Part shown: in pieces, positions 6,993 to 14,849 of the stretch | Layout: each line of letters begins with the position of its first letter | Position numbering within the stretch: position 1 is the first letter of the stretch | NCBI GenBank assembly: GCA_946402275.1 | Contig: CAMIVY010000033.1 | Location: 1-32,417 of the forward strand | Length of the DNA stretch: 32,417 bases | Direction of reading: 5' to 3' | DNA from: an uncultured Prevotella sp. | Lineage (GTDB): Bacteria > Bacteroidota > Bacteroidia > Bacteroidales > Bacteroidaceae | Made by a program: the position numbers and the translations under genes | Notes under the pieces: generated by a model | Database searches by the model: none | What the model saw: only the letters and a program-made list of their open reading frames with translations | Told to the model about the DNA's origin: nothing

Positions 6993-8016
6993 TGATAACC
7001 CGCTGGATTGTTCCATCCTCATTGTAGAACAACTGCTGCACTTTCAATGAGCGCAGGTGGGTAACATCATTCGAAGGAACACAGTCGTGGTAGCAGAGAT
7101 ACCACTGACCCTTGAACTCTACGATGGAATGGTGGGTAGTCCATCCTACTACTGGATCGAGAACCACTCCCTTATAGGTAAACGGTCCATAAGGATTGTC
7201 ACCAATGGCATAGCACAACAGGTGGCTGTCTCCCGTAGAGTAAGAGAAATAGTATTTGCCATTATACTTGTGCATCCAGGATGCCTCGAAGAAGCGATGA
7301 GGATTGCCTGCCTTCATGGGTTCGCCATTCTCGTCGAGCACTACCACGCCACGAGGAGCCTCTGCAAACTGCTGTACATCGTCGCTCATGCGAACCACGC
7401 AGCTGTTAATGGCAGGAGAATCAGCGGTCGTAAAGAGTTCGCCCTTATGGTCAGGAGCTGCACCCAGATCAATGAGTCCATTCTGGTCACCATACTTGCC
7501 ATAGACAGGAGCCTGTCCGTTGGGTAGCGGATGCCACCACTGGAGCTGTCCACCCCACAAGCCTCCGAAATATGTATAAATCTGCCCGTCATCATCCTTG
7601 AACACACAGGGGTCAATAGAGAATGAACCGCGGATAGGTTTCTCCATAGGTGTGAACGGTCCCTCGGGTTTGTCGGCAACAGCCACACCCAGACGGAACA
7701 CACCGTCATAGGCCTTAGCAGAGAAGATGAGGTAATACTTGCCGTCCTTCTCTACACAGTCGTTGTCCCACATCTGCTTCTCAGCCCAGGGCACATCCTT
7801 CACATCAAGAATCACACCGTGGTCAGTAACAGGACCGTTCTCAATATCATCCCATGACAGCACGTGATAGTCCTTCATCTGGAAATGTCCGCCATCATCG
7901 TCGAAACACTCACCAGCATCCCAGTCGTGAGAAGGATAAATGTACAGTTTGCCGTTAAACACATTGGCTGAAGGGTCAGCCATATAATCACTTGGGAAAA
8001 GATAACGTGGTTTCAT
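6985..8016 (-). CDS. xynB: GH43 family beta-xylosidase/arabinofuranosidase
   Basis: A 343-residue five-bladed propeller glycosidase without a signal peptide, so probably cytoplasmic. The family's three acidic residues are visible: Asp14 in YMADPSANVF (base), Asp135 in SFSIDPCVFKDDDG (pKa modulator) and Glu244 in RFFEASWMHKY (acid). Such enzymes trim xylose or arabinose from imported xylo-oligosaccharides. It starts 8 bases after the GH10 gene and overlaps the sigma gene. A GH43 next to a GH10 and a GPH symporter matches the Prevotella xynB/xynA/xynD cluster, whose XynB also lacks a signal peptide; the symbol is given by that analogy. The exact activity (xylosidase or arabinosidase) is unproven. 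Confidence 0.92.
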   Translation of the reverse strand: MKPRYLFPSDYMADPSANVFNGKLYIYPSHDWDAGECFDDDGGHFQMKDYHVLSWDDIENGPVTDHGVILDVKDVPWAEKQMWDNDCVEKDGKYYLIFSAKAYDGVFRLGVAVADKPEGPFTPMEKPIRGSFSIDPCVFKDDDGQIYTYFGGLWGGQLQWWHPLPNGQAPVYGKYGDQNGLIDLGAAPDHKGELFTTADSPAINSCVVRMSDDVQQFAEAPRGVVVLDENGEPMKAGNPHRFFEASWMHKYNGKYYFSYSTGDSHLLCYAIGDNPYGPFTYKGVVLDPVVGWTTHHSIVEFKGQWYLCYHDCVPSNDVTHLRSLKVQQLFYNEDGTIQRVINE

Positions 8017-8024
8017 ACCTGATT

Positions 8025-9131
8025 CTATTTGAAGATGTTAATGATTTTGTTGACAATAGGCTTCTCTTCGTAGTTGCGGTCGAAGAGCAGCGGATAGTTA
8101 GTACGTCCGGCAATAGGCCATCCGTTAAGCCAGGAATCACCATCGCAGACACCCCACAAGGTGATGCGACCAATCTGCGAGCGGTGCTTATAATAAATAT
8201 TGAACAAGTCCAGCCAACGGTTGTCCAACTCTTTCTGCTTATCCTTGGAAAGTCCGTTGGGATATGGGTTATATTTCTGCTGGAACTCAAAGTTCTGCTC
8301 CACAGCTGCACCACCGAATCCCTCTGGATTTGGCAATACATTTACGTCAAGTTCCGTAATCAGCACCTTCACCCCACAAGCGGCAAAGGCATCGATGGAT
8401 TTCTCATACTCTTTCAGGTCAGGATAATCCAGTCCATTATGGCTCTGCATGCCCACGCCGTCAATACGAAGACCTTTAGCCTTCAGGTTCTTGATTAGCC
8501 GGCACACCGCCTCACGCTTTCCCGGCTTTGCCATCGAGTAGTCGTTGTAATAAAGTTCTGCATCAGGATCAGCCTCATGAGCAGTACGGAAAGCTATCTC
8601 GATAAACTCCTCGCCCAACAGATTATAATAAGGTGACTTGCGGAAGGAACCGTCATCCTCAATAGCCTCGTTGACGACATCCCATCCGATGACCTTTCCC
8701 TTGAAATGGCCTACAACAGTCTTGATATGCTTAATCAACCGTTCCTTGACAACCTCCTTTGGGGCAGGTGAAGCATTGTATCCATTGGTGAACCACCAGT
8801 CGGGAGCTTGAGAATGCCATACCAGACAGTGACCTGTTGCTTTCAGCTTCAGACGCTCACAGTAGTTGATGAACTTATCAGCCACACGGAAGTCAAAAAT
8901 ACCCTCGGCAGGAGCCAGCACCTCTGGTTTCATGCAGTTTTCTGCCACAGCACAGTTAAAATGGCGTTGTAGCACAGCATCAGCCTTTGGCACCTGCCCG
9001 TCACTCTGCCACTGGTTCACTGCAGCACCAATGAGACAGTACTTACCTACAGCTTCTCGCAAGCTCTGCGCAAGAACTGTCTCTGTGGCAAAAAAACCTA
9101 ATGTGAAAACTACTAATCTTAAAATTCTCAT
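8025..9131 (-). CDS. xynA: GH10 endo-1,4-beta-xylanase, exported
   Basis: A 368-residue protein with a signal peptide (MRILRLVVFTLGFFATETVL, then AQ) and a single GH10 barrel. The acid/base is Glu155 in WDVVNEAIEDD and the nucleophile Glu260 in VLITELDVNVLP; substrate-site motifs AENCMKPE and HCLVWHSQAPDW are intact. It cuts the xylan backbone, presumably in the periplasm. No carbohydrate-binding module is present. The ATG at 9131 is chosen because it begins a clean signal peptide and lies 7 bases after the symporter stop; the longer frame would overlap the symporter. The symbol follows the Prevotella xylan cluster. Confidence 0.95.
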   Translation of the reverse strand: MRILRLVVFTLGFFATETVLAQSLREAVGKYCLIGAAVNQWQSDGQVPKADAVLQRHFNCAVAENCMKPEVLAPAEGIFDFRVADKFINYCERLKLKATGHCLVWHSQAPDWWFTNGYNASPAPKEVVKERLIKHIKTVVGHFKGKVIGWDVVNEAIEDDGSFRKSPYYNLLGEEFIEIAFRTAHEADPDAELYYNDYSMAKPGKREAVCRLIKNLKAKGLRIDGVGMQSHNGLDYPDLKEYEKSIDAFAACGVKVLITELDVNVLPNPEGFGGAAVEQNFEFQQKYNPYPNGLSKDKQKELDNRWLDLFNIYYKHRSQIGRITLWGVCDGDSWLNGWPIAGRTNYPLLFDRNYEEKPIVNKIINIFK

Positions 9132-9138
9132 GATGCTA

Positions 9139-10560
9139 TTAATTATTGCGTTTTTCGATTTCCATGTTAATCTTGTCAATCACCTCATCAGTCAACTCAT
9201 ATCTTGAGATGATGAACATAGCCAGACCCAGCAGGAGAGCTGGAATGACACATACCAGCCAGAGGATACCCTGCTCTGCGAACGGAGTCTGTGTGGTAAC
9301 TTTGGCATCGAAGCCAACGTAGGCAAGAACGAGTCCGGGAACCACACCACCCAAGGCCATACCTGCCTTGAAGAAAATGCCGGTCAAGGCATTGACAATG
9401 CCCGAGATGCGCTTGCCTGTGGTATATTCACCAAAGGAGATTACCTCAGGAACCAATGCCCACATATAACCCGTAGCCACGATGACACCTGTTGACTTGA
9501 TGAACTGAGCCACATAGACTATCCACATCTGCGACTTCAGCGAAGGAACCACACTGACCACATAAAGAATAGCCATACCGATAATAGCGATGGTCAGGAA
9601 GATATTGAACATACCACGCTTACCCACCTTCTTTTTAATAGCAGGAACCATTGGCATGAAGATGAAGGCAGGAACAGAGCCAAGACCCATAAATACGGCT
9701 AACTGGTCGCTGGTAGCCTGCAGGTTACATGTCATATAATAGGAACCGGCAGCATTGCCGACAGACATCATGGCGAAGGCGGTAATGAAGAAGAAGGCCA
9801 GGATGCGCAAGGGACGGTTGCGTACAAACTCCGTCCAGAGGTCTGACACCTTCACATCACCCATATCTTTCTCGTCCATCACCACACGCTCGCGGGTCTG
9901 TGTAAAACAGAAGATGAGCAACAGCAGACCTACGATAGCATAGATACCCATCGTGGTAAACCAGGCACTGGCAGCTTCCGGTGTATTGATGATGGCTTCA
10001 CCCTGAGCATCCTTTGGAGCAAAAGCAGCAACGACAAGGGGAATACCAGAGGCTACACAGAGTCCACCAACATTAGCCAGGAACATACGAACTGAGGTCA
10101 GTGTGGTAATCTCGTCCGTATCACGAGTCAGCGAAGAGTTCAAGGCGCCATAAGGCACATTAATCAATGTGTAAAGCATGGACATGCCTACATAAGTCAC
10201 ATAAGCATATACCAGAGAGGGCGCAAAGGCATTCCAGAAACAGAGAATGGCAAAACCCGTCAAAGGAATACCACCCAGGACAAGATATGCGCGATACTTA
10301 CCCAGCTTGGGGTTGTGCTTGTCCACATAAGTACCTACCAAGGGGTCCCACAACACATCAACCAGACGAACCACGAGGAACATCGTAGCAGCATCAGCAG
10401 GATCCAGACCGAAAATGTTGGTATAGAAGAACAGCAGATACATGCTGATGGTTTGGTAAATGAGGTTCTGCGCCAAATCACCAGAGCCGAAGCCTATGCG
10501 CTGCAGCCAGGAAAGTTTGTAGAAGCCTTTCGCTTCAGTTGTTTCATTATTTGTCATCAT
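9139..10560 (-). CDS. xynD: GPH-family sugar:cation symporter for xylo-oligosaccharides
   Basis: A 473-residue inner-membrane carrier of the glycoside-pentoside-hexuronide family within the major facilitator superfamily, with about twelve hydrophobic segments. Family features include the opening KLSWLQRIGFGSGDLAQNLI, then VDVLWDPLVGTYVDKHNPKLGKYR-type sequence (WDPLVGTYVDKHNPKLGKYR) and the late GKRISGIVNALTGIFFKAGM. Such carriers import glycosides with sodium or protons. As first gene of the xylan operon it most likely imports products of the GH10 enzyme for the GH43 enzyme. Two adjacent ATGs (10560, 10557) are possible. In the Prevotella B14 cluster the equivalent is called xynD. Confidence 0.92.
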   Translation of the reverse strand: MMTNNETTEAKGFYKLSWLQRIGFGSGDLAQNLIYQTISMYLLFFYTNIFGLDPADAATMFLVVRLVDVLWDPLVGTYVDKHNPKLGKYRAYLVLGGIPLTGFAILCFWNAFAPSLVYAYVTYVGMSMLYTLINVPYGALNSSLTRDTDEITTLTSVRMFLANVGGLCVASGIPLVVAAFAPKDAQGEAIINTPEAASAWFTTMGIYAIVGLLLLIFCFTQTRERVVMDEKDMGDVKVSDLWTEFVRNRPLRILAFFFITAFAMMSVGNAAGSYYMTCNLQATSDQLAVFMGLGSVPAFIFMPMVPAIKKKVGKRGMFNIFLTIAIIGMAILYVVSVVPSLKSQMWIVYVAQFIKSTGVIVATGYMWALVPEVISFGEYTTGKRISGIVNALTGIFFKAGMALGGVVPGLVLAYVGFDAKVTTQTPFAEQGILWLVCVIPALLLGLAMFIISRYELTDEVIDKINMEIEKRNN

Positions 10561-10583
10561 GTTATTGGTTTTAATTCCTGCTG

Positions 10584-10591
10584 CAAAGTTA
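10584..10591 (-). promoter_or_regulatory. -7 box of the xylan operon promoter
   Basis: TAACTTTG on the minus strand, 23 bases before the symporter ATG. The -33 region has no clear TTTG, as may be expected of a promoter needing an activator. No regulator binding site could be identified in the 169 bases between the divergent genes. Confidence 0.5.
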
Positions 10592-10698
10592 CAATGTTCT
10601 GTTGAAATGGATGTTTTTTCATGTTACAAAAACTATCTTGTTTTGTAGCATACCTAAATAAATATAGCATTTTTGACGCTTATTTGCACTTTTTTTTC

Positions 10699-10706
10699 TA
10701 CTTTTG
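10699..10706 (+). promoter_or_regulatory. -7 box of the acetylesterase promoter
   Basis: TACTTTTG fits TAnnTTTG and lies 23 bases before the ATG at 10730. A TTTTG at 10671-10675 is a possible -33 box but the gap (23 bases) is longer than usual. Confidence 0.5.
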
Positions 10707-10729
10707 CGTCAAAATAATTAAAGACAACT

Positions 10730-12673
10730 ATGAAACGATTATTATTAACGCTACTGTCTATTATCGTCTGTTCCCTGACCACGGAAGCAAATATTCAATT
10801 ACCCCAGCTGTTCCAGTCGGGTATGGTGCTTCAACGCGGGAAACCTGTTCCTGTATGGGGAAAGGCCAATCCTCGTGAAAAAATCATCATCCGTTGGCAG
10901 AAGCGGCAGTATGCTACTATCGCTAATGCTGATGGTCGTTGGCGCATTGACCTGCCGAAGATGAAGGCGGGAGGTCCCTATACGATGATAGTAGGAGATA
11001 TCGTACTGACGGACATTTTAGTGGGTGATGTATGGCTGTGTTCTGGTCAGTCGAACGTGGACGTCACTATTGAGCGTGTCTATCCAAGATATGTCGATGA
11101 AATCGACCATTTTGACAACAATAAGGTCCGCTTATTCCGTGTTCCCAATAGCACAGATACACATGGAGTTCGTGAGGATATCCAGCCTACCAAGTGGAAG
11201 ACATTGACAAAGGAGAACGCTTGGGGCTTTTCTGCCTTGGGTTCTTTCCTAGGTCTTCGCATGCAGAAGCAGACGGGTGTTCCTCAGGGTATTATCGTCA
11301 ATAGTTGGGGTGGAACACCCATTGAAGCTTGGATTTCTGCTGATTCTTTGCAGGGTGACTATCCTCAATTGATTCAAAAGACCAAACTCTTCCAGAACGA
11401 TAACTATGTAAAGGCACAAGCTCAGGCTAATAATGAGGCTTCGCAACAATGGCAGAAGCTGTTGGATGCCAGTGACCCTTATGATTCTTACAAAACGGCC
11501 CAATTTAACGACAACGATTGGCAGGTAATCAACCAGAACGATTGGACTTGGCGAGGCGTAGGAAGTGTCTGGCTTCGTCAGCATATATATATAAATAAGG
11601 TACACGCAGGAAAGCCCGCCCGCCTTCTGTTGGGCACACTTTTCGATCAGGACGTCACCTATCTGAATGGCAAGGAGATAGGCCATACCTATTATCAGTA
11701 TCCTCCTCGTCGCTATGATATTCCTGAAGGATTACTCCAGGAGGGCGACAATGTCATAGCCATCCGTTTCATCAACAAGTATGGTGCCGTCCACTTCATT
11801 CCCCAGAAACCTTATCTCATAGCCTTTGGCGACGACCGTTTCTCACAGAATCCCATGCCTAAGGATGTTCTTCCGCTCGACAATCAGTGGAAGATGCACC
11901 TGGGAGCAGAGATGCCTTCTTGTCCCAGTGGCGATGTCTCTTTGCAGAATATCCCCACCACGCTTTACAATGCAGTTGTCTATCCTTTGGCTCCTTTCGC
12001 CATCAGTGGTGTCGTGTGGTATCAGGGTGAATCGAACACAGGAAATCCTGCTCCCTATGCCAACTATCTGAAGAAGATGATGGGCAACTGGCGTACCTTA
12101 TGGAAAGAGCCTACTTTGCCTTTCTGCATCGTTCAGTTGGCTAACCACGATGGACGCCAGCAGACAGGGTTCCCTCAACCTCTTGTCTATCCAGCCCAAC
12201 CCGTTAACAGCAATTGGGCTCAGTTGCGTGAGGCCCAGCGATTGGTGGCTCAAGCTGACCCCTTTGCAGAACTTGCTTGCATCATCGATCTTGGTGAAAC
12301 CGTGGATATTCATCCGTTGCGTAAGAAAGAAGTGGCTGAGCGTGTAGGCCTTTGCATGGACCGTTTGGCTTATCATCAAAAGGTGGAGCTATTCCCACAG
12401 GTTGTCAACTCTTCTGTTCAAGGCACGGATATCACGCTGACCTTCGACCAACCCCTCCGTTCAGTTTCAGCAAACGAGCTGGAAGTCGCCGGTGCCGATG
12501 GTCGTTTCGTTAATGCAGAGGCTACTGTTGACGGTAAGGTGGTTACGATAAAATCGCCCGTTTCATCGCCCAAGAAGCTTCGCTACGCATGGAAAGACGA
12601 TCCTCAGCGCGCCAACATTTATGGCACTAACGAACTCCCAGTCGCTCCGTTTGAGATAACGATAGGAAACTGA
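10730..12673 (+). CDS. SGNH/GDSL acetylesterase (sialate O-acetylesterase-like, probable acetylxylan esterase)
   Basis: A 647-residue exported enzyme with a signal peptide (MKRLLLTLLSIIVCSLTTEA). After an N-terminal beta region (LFQSGMVLQRGKPVPVWG) comes block I with nucleophile Ser105 in LCSGQSN, the oxyanion residues in NSWGGTPIEAW and GVVWYQGESN, and the Asp/His pair in DIHPL (Asp526, His528). A jelly-roll insert occupies roughly residues 260-350 (WLRQHIYINKVHAGKPARLL region), as in other sialate O-acetylesterase-family proteins. Divergent from the xylan operon, it most likely removes acetyl groups from xylan in the periplasm, as XynC is reported to do in Prevotella. Sialate deacetylation remains possible. 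Confidence 0.88.
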   Translation: MKRLLLTLLSIIVCSLTTEANIQLPQLFQSGMVLQRGKPVPVWGKANPREKIIIRWQKRQYATIANADGRWRIDLPKMKAGGPYTMIVGDIVLTDILVGDVWLCSGQSNVDVTIERVYPRYVDEIDHFDNNKVRLFRVPNSTDTHGVREDIQPTKWKTLTKENAWGFSALGSFLGLRMQKQTGVPQGIIVNSWGGTPIEAWISADSLQGDYPQLIQKTKLFQNDNYVKAQAQANNEASQQWQKLLDASDPYDSYKTAQFNDNDWQVINQNDWTWRGVGSVWLRQHIYINKVHAGKPARLLLGTLFDQDVTYLNGKEIGHTYYQYPPRRYDIPEGLLQEGDNVIAIRFINKYGAVHFIPQKPYLIAFGDDRFSQNPMPKDVLPLDNQWKMHLGAEMPSCPSGDVSLQNIPTTLYNAVVYPLAPFAISGVVWYQGESNTGNPAPYANYLKKMMGNWRTLWKEPTLPFCIVQLANHDGRQQTGFPQPLVYPAQPVNSNWAQLREAQRLVAQADPFAELACIIDLGETVDIHPLRKKEVAERVGLCMDRLAYHQKVELFPQVVNSSVQGTDITLTFDQPLRSVSANELEVAGADGRFVNAEATVDGKVVTIKSPVSSPKKLRYAWKDDPQRANIYGTNELPVAPFEITIGN

Positions 12674-12704
12674 CTTTTATCTCTTGGTGCAAAGATTTTA
12701 TCTA

Positions 12705-12741
12705 TATTTCTTGCCGGTATCGGCAAGAAATAGTATCTTTG
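12705..12741 (+). promoter_or_regulatory. Promoter with palindromic operator for the Fic gene
   Basis: A perfect inverted repeat with 12-base arms (TATTTCTTGCCG 12705-12716, CGGCAAGAAATA 12721-12732, loop GTAT) covers the -33 TTG (12711-12713) and ends one base before the -7 box TATCTTTG (12734-12741). The boxes are 20 bases apart. A third half-site CTTGCCG sits at 12763-12769, just before the start codon. This layout is that of a self-repressing promoter. Confidence 0.75.
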
Positions 12742-12781
12742 TGCCAGAAATAGAAATAAAAACTTGCCGATAGATAAGATT

Positions 12782-13669
12782 ATGGAATACATTTCAGTTA
12801 TCCAGTTTGCTGAGAAATATGGGATTTCGGAGCGTACAGCTCGAAACTATTGTGCTCAGGGAAAAATAGAAGGAGCATTCCTTACAGGAAAAACATGGAA
12901 CATTCCTGCTGATGCAGTCTTGCCTAAACGAAGTTCAAACAAGGACAAGACATCGTCTTTGTTGAAGACTCTTCGTGAGCAGAAATCTGCCCGTCTAAAA
13001 GGTAGTATCTATCATCGTACGCAGATTGATTTGACCTATAACTCCAATCATATCGAAGGAAGTAAACTGACCCACGACCAGACTCGCTACATCTTTGAAA
13101 CCAATACTATTGGCATAACAGATGGTGCCATTAATGTGGATGATATCGTTGAAACGGTTAACCACTTTCGTTGTATAGACTACATTATTGATCACGCAGA
13201 AGAACGATTAACAGAAGATTACATCAAGCACCTTCATCTGATGTTGAAGACAGGAACATCAGATAGTCGTAAAGATTGGTTTGTGGTGGGCGACTACAAG
13301 CGATTGCCCAATGAAGTTGGTGGTCAAGAGACTTGCGCTCCTGATGAAGTACACAAGCAGGTAAAGGTTTTGCTTAGCGATTACAATCATGTTCGCCAGA
13401 AATCTTTCGAAGATATACTCAATTTCCATGTTCGTTTTGAGCAGATTCATCCTTTTCAGGATGGAAACGGCAGAGTAGGGCGCTTGCTGATGTTTAAAGA
13501 GTGTCTGGCTAACGGCATCGTTCCCTTTATTATTACTGAAGAATTGAAGATGTTCTATTATCGAGGACTGAGGGAGTGGGGACATATCAATGGCTTCCTA
13601 ACAGACACTTGTCTTACTGCCCAAGACCAATATAAGGATTTGCTCAACTATTTCAAGATTTCATATTAG
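12782..13669 (+). CDS. Fic-domain protein with N-terminal helix-turn-helix
   Basis: A 295-residue protein. Residues 4-45 (ISVIQFAEKYGISERTARNY then IPADA) form a small excisionase/MerR-like DNA-binding domain. The Fic core has an intact catalytic motif, HPFQDGNGRVGR (His223 to Arg234), expected to transfer AMP from ATP to target hydroxyls. Just before the core, SNHIEG (Ser88, Glu92, Gly93) fits the inhibitory motif (S/T)xxxE(G/N), so this is a self-inhibited Fic of the class with the inhibitory helix inside the chain. The ATG at 12782 is preferred to an in-frame TTG at 12764, which lies in an operator half-site. The palindromic promoter and the DNA-binding domain together imply autoregulation (inference). 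Confidence 0.93.
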   Translation: MEYISVIQFAEKYGISERTARNYCAQGKIEGAFLTGKTWNIPADAVLPKRSSNKDKTSSLLKTLREQKSARLKGSIYHRTQIDLTYNSNHIEGSKLTHDQTRYIFETNTIGITDGAINVDDIVETVNHFRCIDYIIDHAEERLTEDYIKHLHLMLKTGTSDSRKDWFVVGDYKRLPNEVGGQETCAPDEVHKQVKVLLSDYNHVRQKSFEDILNFHVRFEQIHPFQDGNGRVGRLLMFKECLANGIVPFIITEELKMFYYRGLREWGHINGFLTDTCLTAQDQYKDLLNYFKISY

Positions 13670-13678
13670 AATTATAAA

Positions 13679-13805
13679 AGACACTCACCACACTCACCCA
13701 ACAGGCCTTAGACGTCGATGTACACTGGGTGAGTGTCTAATTTTTGCAACCAATTTATTTTCAGTCGATTAACCCCTATTGGATGAGTGTGGTGAGTCTG
13801 TTTTT
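13679..13805 (+). terminator. Two alternative terminator hairpins sharing one left arm
   Basis: The segment 13690-13700 (ACACTCACCCA) pairs perfectly with 13726-13736, followed by T5 at 13741-13745. The longer arm 13679-13700, a tandem of CACTCACC units, also pairs with 13780-13799 (one mismatch and a 2-base gap), followed by T5 at 13801-13805. Only one pairing can form at a time. Both look able to stop the Fic transcript. Confidence 0.65.
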
Positions 13806-13875
13806 AGATTGTCGTGAACATGACAATTAATATTGCATTGAGATTGTGCTTATCTAAAGAAAAAAGCAATTTTTC

Positions 13876-13906
13876 TTTGTTTATTCGAAAATAATGTCTA
13901 TATTTG
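13876..13906 (+). promoter_or_regulatory. Strong consensus promoter for the structured RNA/secreted operon
   Basis: A TTTG -33 box (13876-13879) and TATATTTG -7 box (13899-13906) are separated by exactly 19 bases. Transcription should begin near 13913, about 350 bases before the first start codon. Confidence 0.8.
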
Positions 13907-13912
13907 CAGCAT

Positions 13913-14180
13913 CGCTTGTTAGCCCTCAGGGGTAAGCGGGCGGTCTTATATATGAGAAAGACGTTTTCGAACGTCTGTCGTTGTGCATCTTGAACTTCGC
14001 AACTTCATAGCCACAGCAGACAGATGACAACCGAAGCGTCACGTTGAGCGTTTCTATATACCCAATCTTATATAGTTCGTTCTGGCGTGGGCTAACTGCG
14101 TTGTCTATCCTGTGTGGCGAGGCAATGCGAAGGCCCAAGATGCCAGGATGGGCAAAAGAACAGACACCTGCGCCTTTTTT
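13913..14180 (+). ncRNA. Candidate structured RNA or long leader, family unknown
   Basis: No convincing ORF fills this stretch. The 5' domain is closed by GTTAGCCC (13918-13925) pairing with GGGCTAAC (14089-14096). Inside are a perfect 7-base stem with TTCG loop (AGACGTT 13959-13965, AACGTCT 13970-13976) and GAAGCG/CGTTTC pairing near 14033-14054. The 3' domain pairs TGTCT-ATCCT (14102-14111) with AGGAT (14145-14149) and AGACA (14162-14166), with GGCA 14121-14124 to TGCC 14141-14144 within. T6 follows at 14175-14180. An alternative 5' hairpin (GCTT...CCC-TCA-GGG...AAGC) competes with the long-range helix. It could be a free-standing RNA ending at the T tract or a leader controlling the operon. 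It does not match tmRNA, RNase P or the common riboswitches I know; a 6S-type RNA is not excluded. Confidence 0.55.
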
Positions 14181-14264
14181 GTGTGTAAGTGTAACCATAT
14201 AATAACTAAAATTATGCCAGTCTGGGGTGTTATGAGGCAACATTTATTAAATCTATTTTTATTT

Positions 14265-14846
14265 ATGAAAAAGTTATTTTCTATTGCAGTAGTTGCATTG
14301 ATGTCATTAACAGTTGCTAATGCACAGAGTGTAAAGGATGAATTGACAAAGAGTCAAGAGCGTGCAGAGAAATTGCAGGCTTTGTGCAAAGATTACAAGC
14401 CATGCAAGAATGCGAACATTGATGGATATGGAAATGCAATAAAAGAGGCTGCTGTGTTTGCTATTGCTAACACTGAACAAATCGGCAATCTTTACATACG
14501 GGATATACAAGAGAATGCTGATGGTACCATTGACGTAACAAAGAAAAATCCAAATCTTGCAGATTGGGTCGCACTAGCTACAACTGTTGCTGGTGAGGGC
14601 GCAAAGATTAAGGAAGCTGTTGATAAAGCCAAAGGTGCTGGTGAAGAAGCAAAGAATATAGCACAAAGCGCTTCTTCTGAAAAGAATCCCATGAAGGCTG
14701 CAAAGGCTGCAAAGACCGCAAAAGCTGCCACGGCAATAGTAGAATTCGGAAATGCTGCAACTCCAATCTTGATGGAGGAGAGTGCAACACAGGTAAAGCT
14801 TGTTAACGAGATTATTAAGAAGATTAAGGCTGCGAAAAATATGTAG
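14265..14846 (+). CDS. Exported helical protein of unknown function, gene 1 of secreted operon
   Basis: A 193-residue protein with a textbook signal peptide (MKKLFSIAVVALMSLTVANA, cut before QS). The mature part is helical: a charged N-terminal helix (KDELTKSQERAEKLQALCKD) with two cysteines (ALCKDYKPC) that could form a disulphide, and a long Ala/Lys-rich central region (AKNIAQSASSEKNPMKAAKA). The frame extends upstream to 14112, but the signal peptide fixes the start at 14265. Only 3 bases separate it from the CsgG-like gene. I do not recognise the family. Confidence 0.85.
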   Translation: MKKLFSIAVVALMSLTVANAQSVKDELTKSQERAEKLQALCKDYKPCKNANIDGYGNAIKEAAVFAIANTEQIGNLYIRDIQENADGTIDVTKKNPNLADWVALATTVAGEGAKIKEAVDKAKGAGEEAKNIAQSASSEKNPMKAAKAAKTAKAATAIVEFGNAATPILMEESATQVKLVNEIIKKIKAAKNM

Positions 14847-14849
14847 TCT

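Noticed and set aside
10584..10706. Operator for a xylan regulator between the divergent promoters
   Set aside because: I looked for a clear inverted or direct repeat in this spacer and found none.
13913..14180. tmRNA or RNase P RNA
   Set aside because: No tRNA-like ends, tag frame or conserved RNase P core sequences could be seen.
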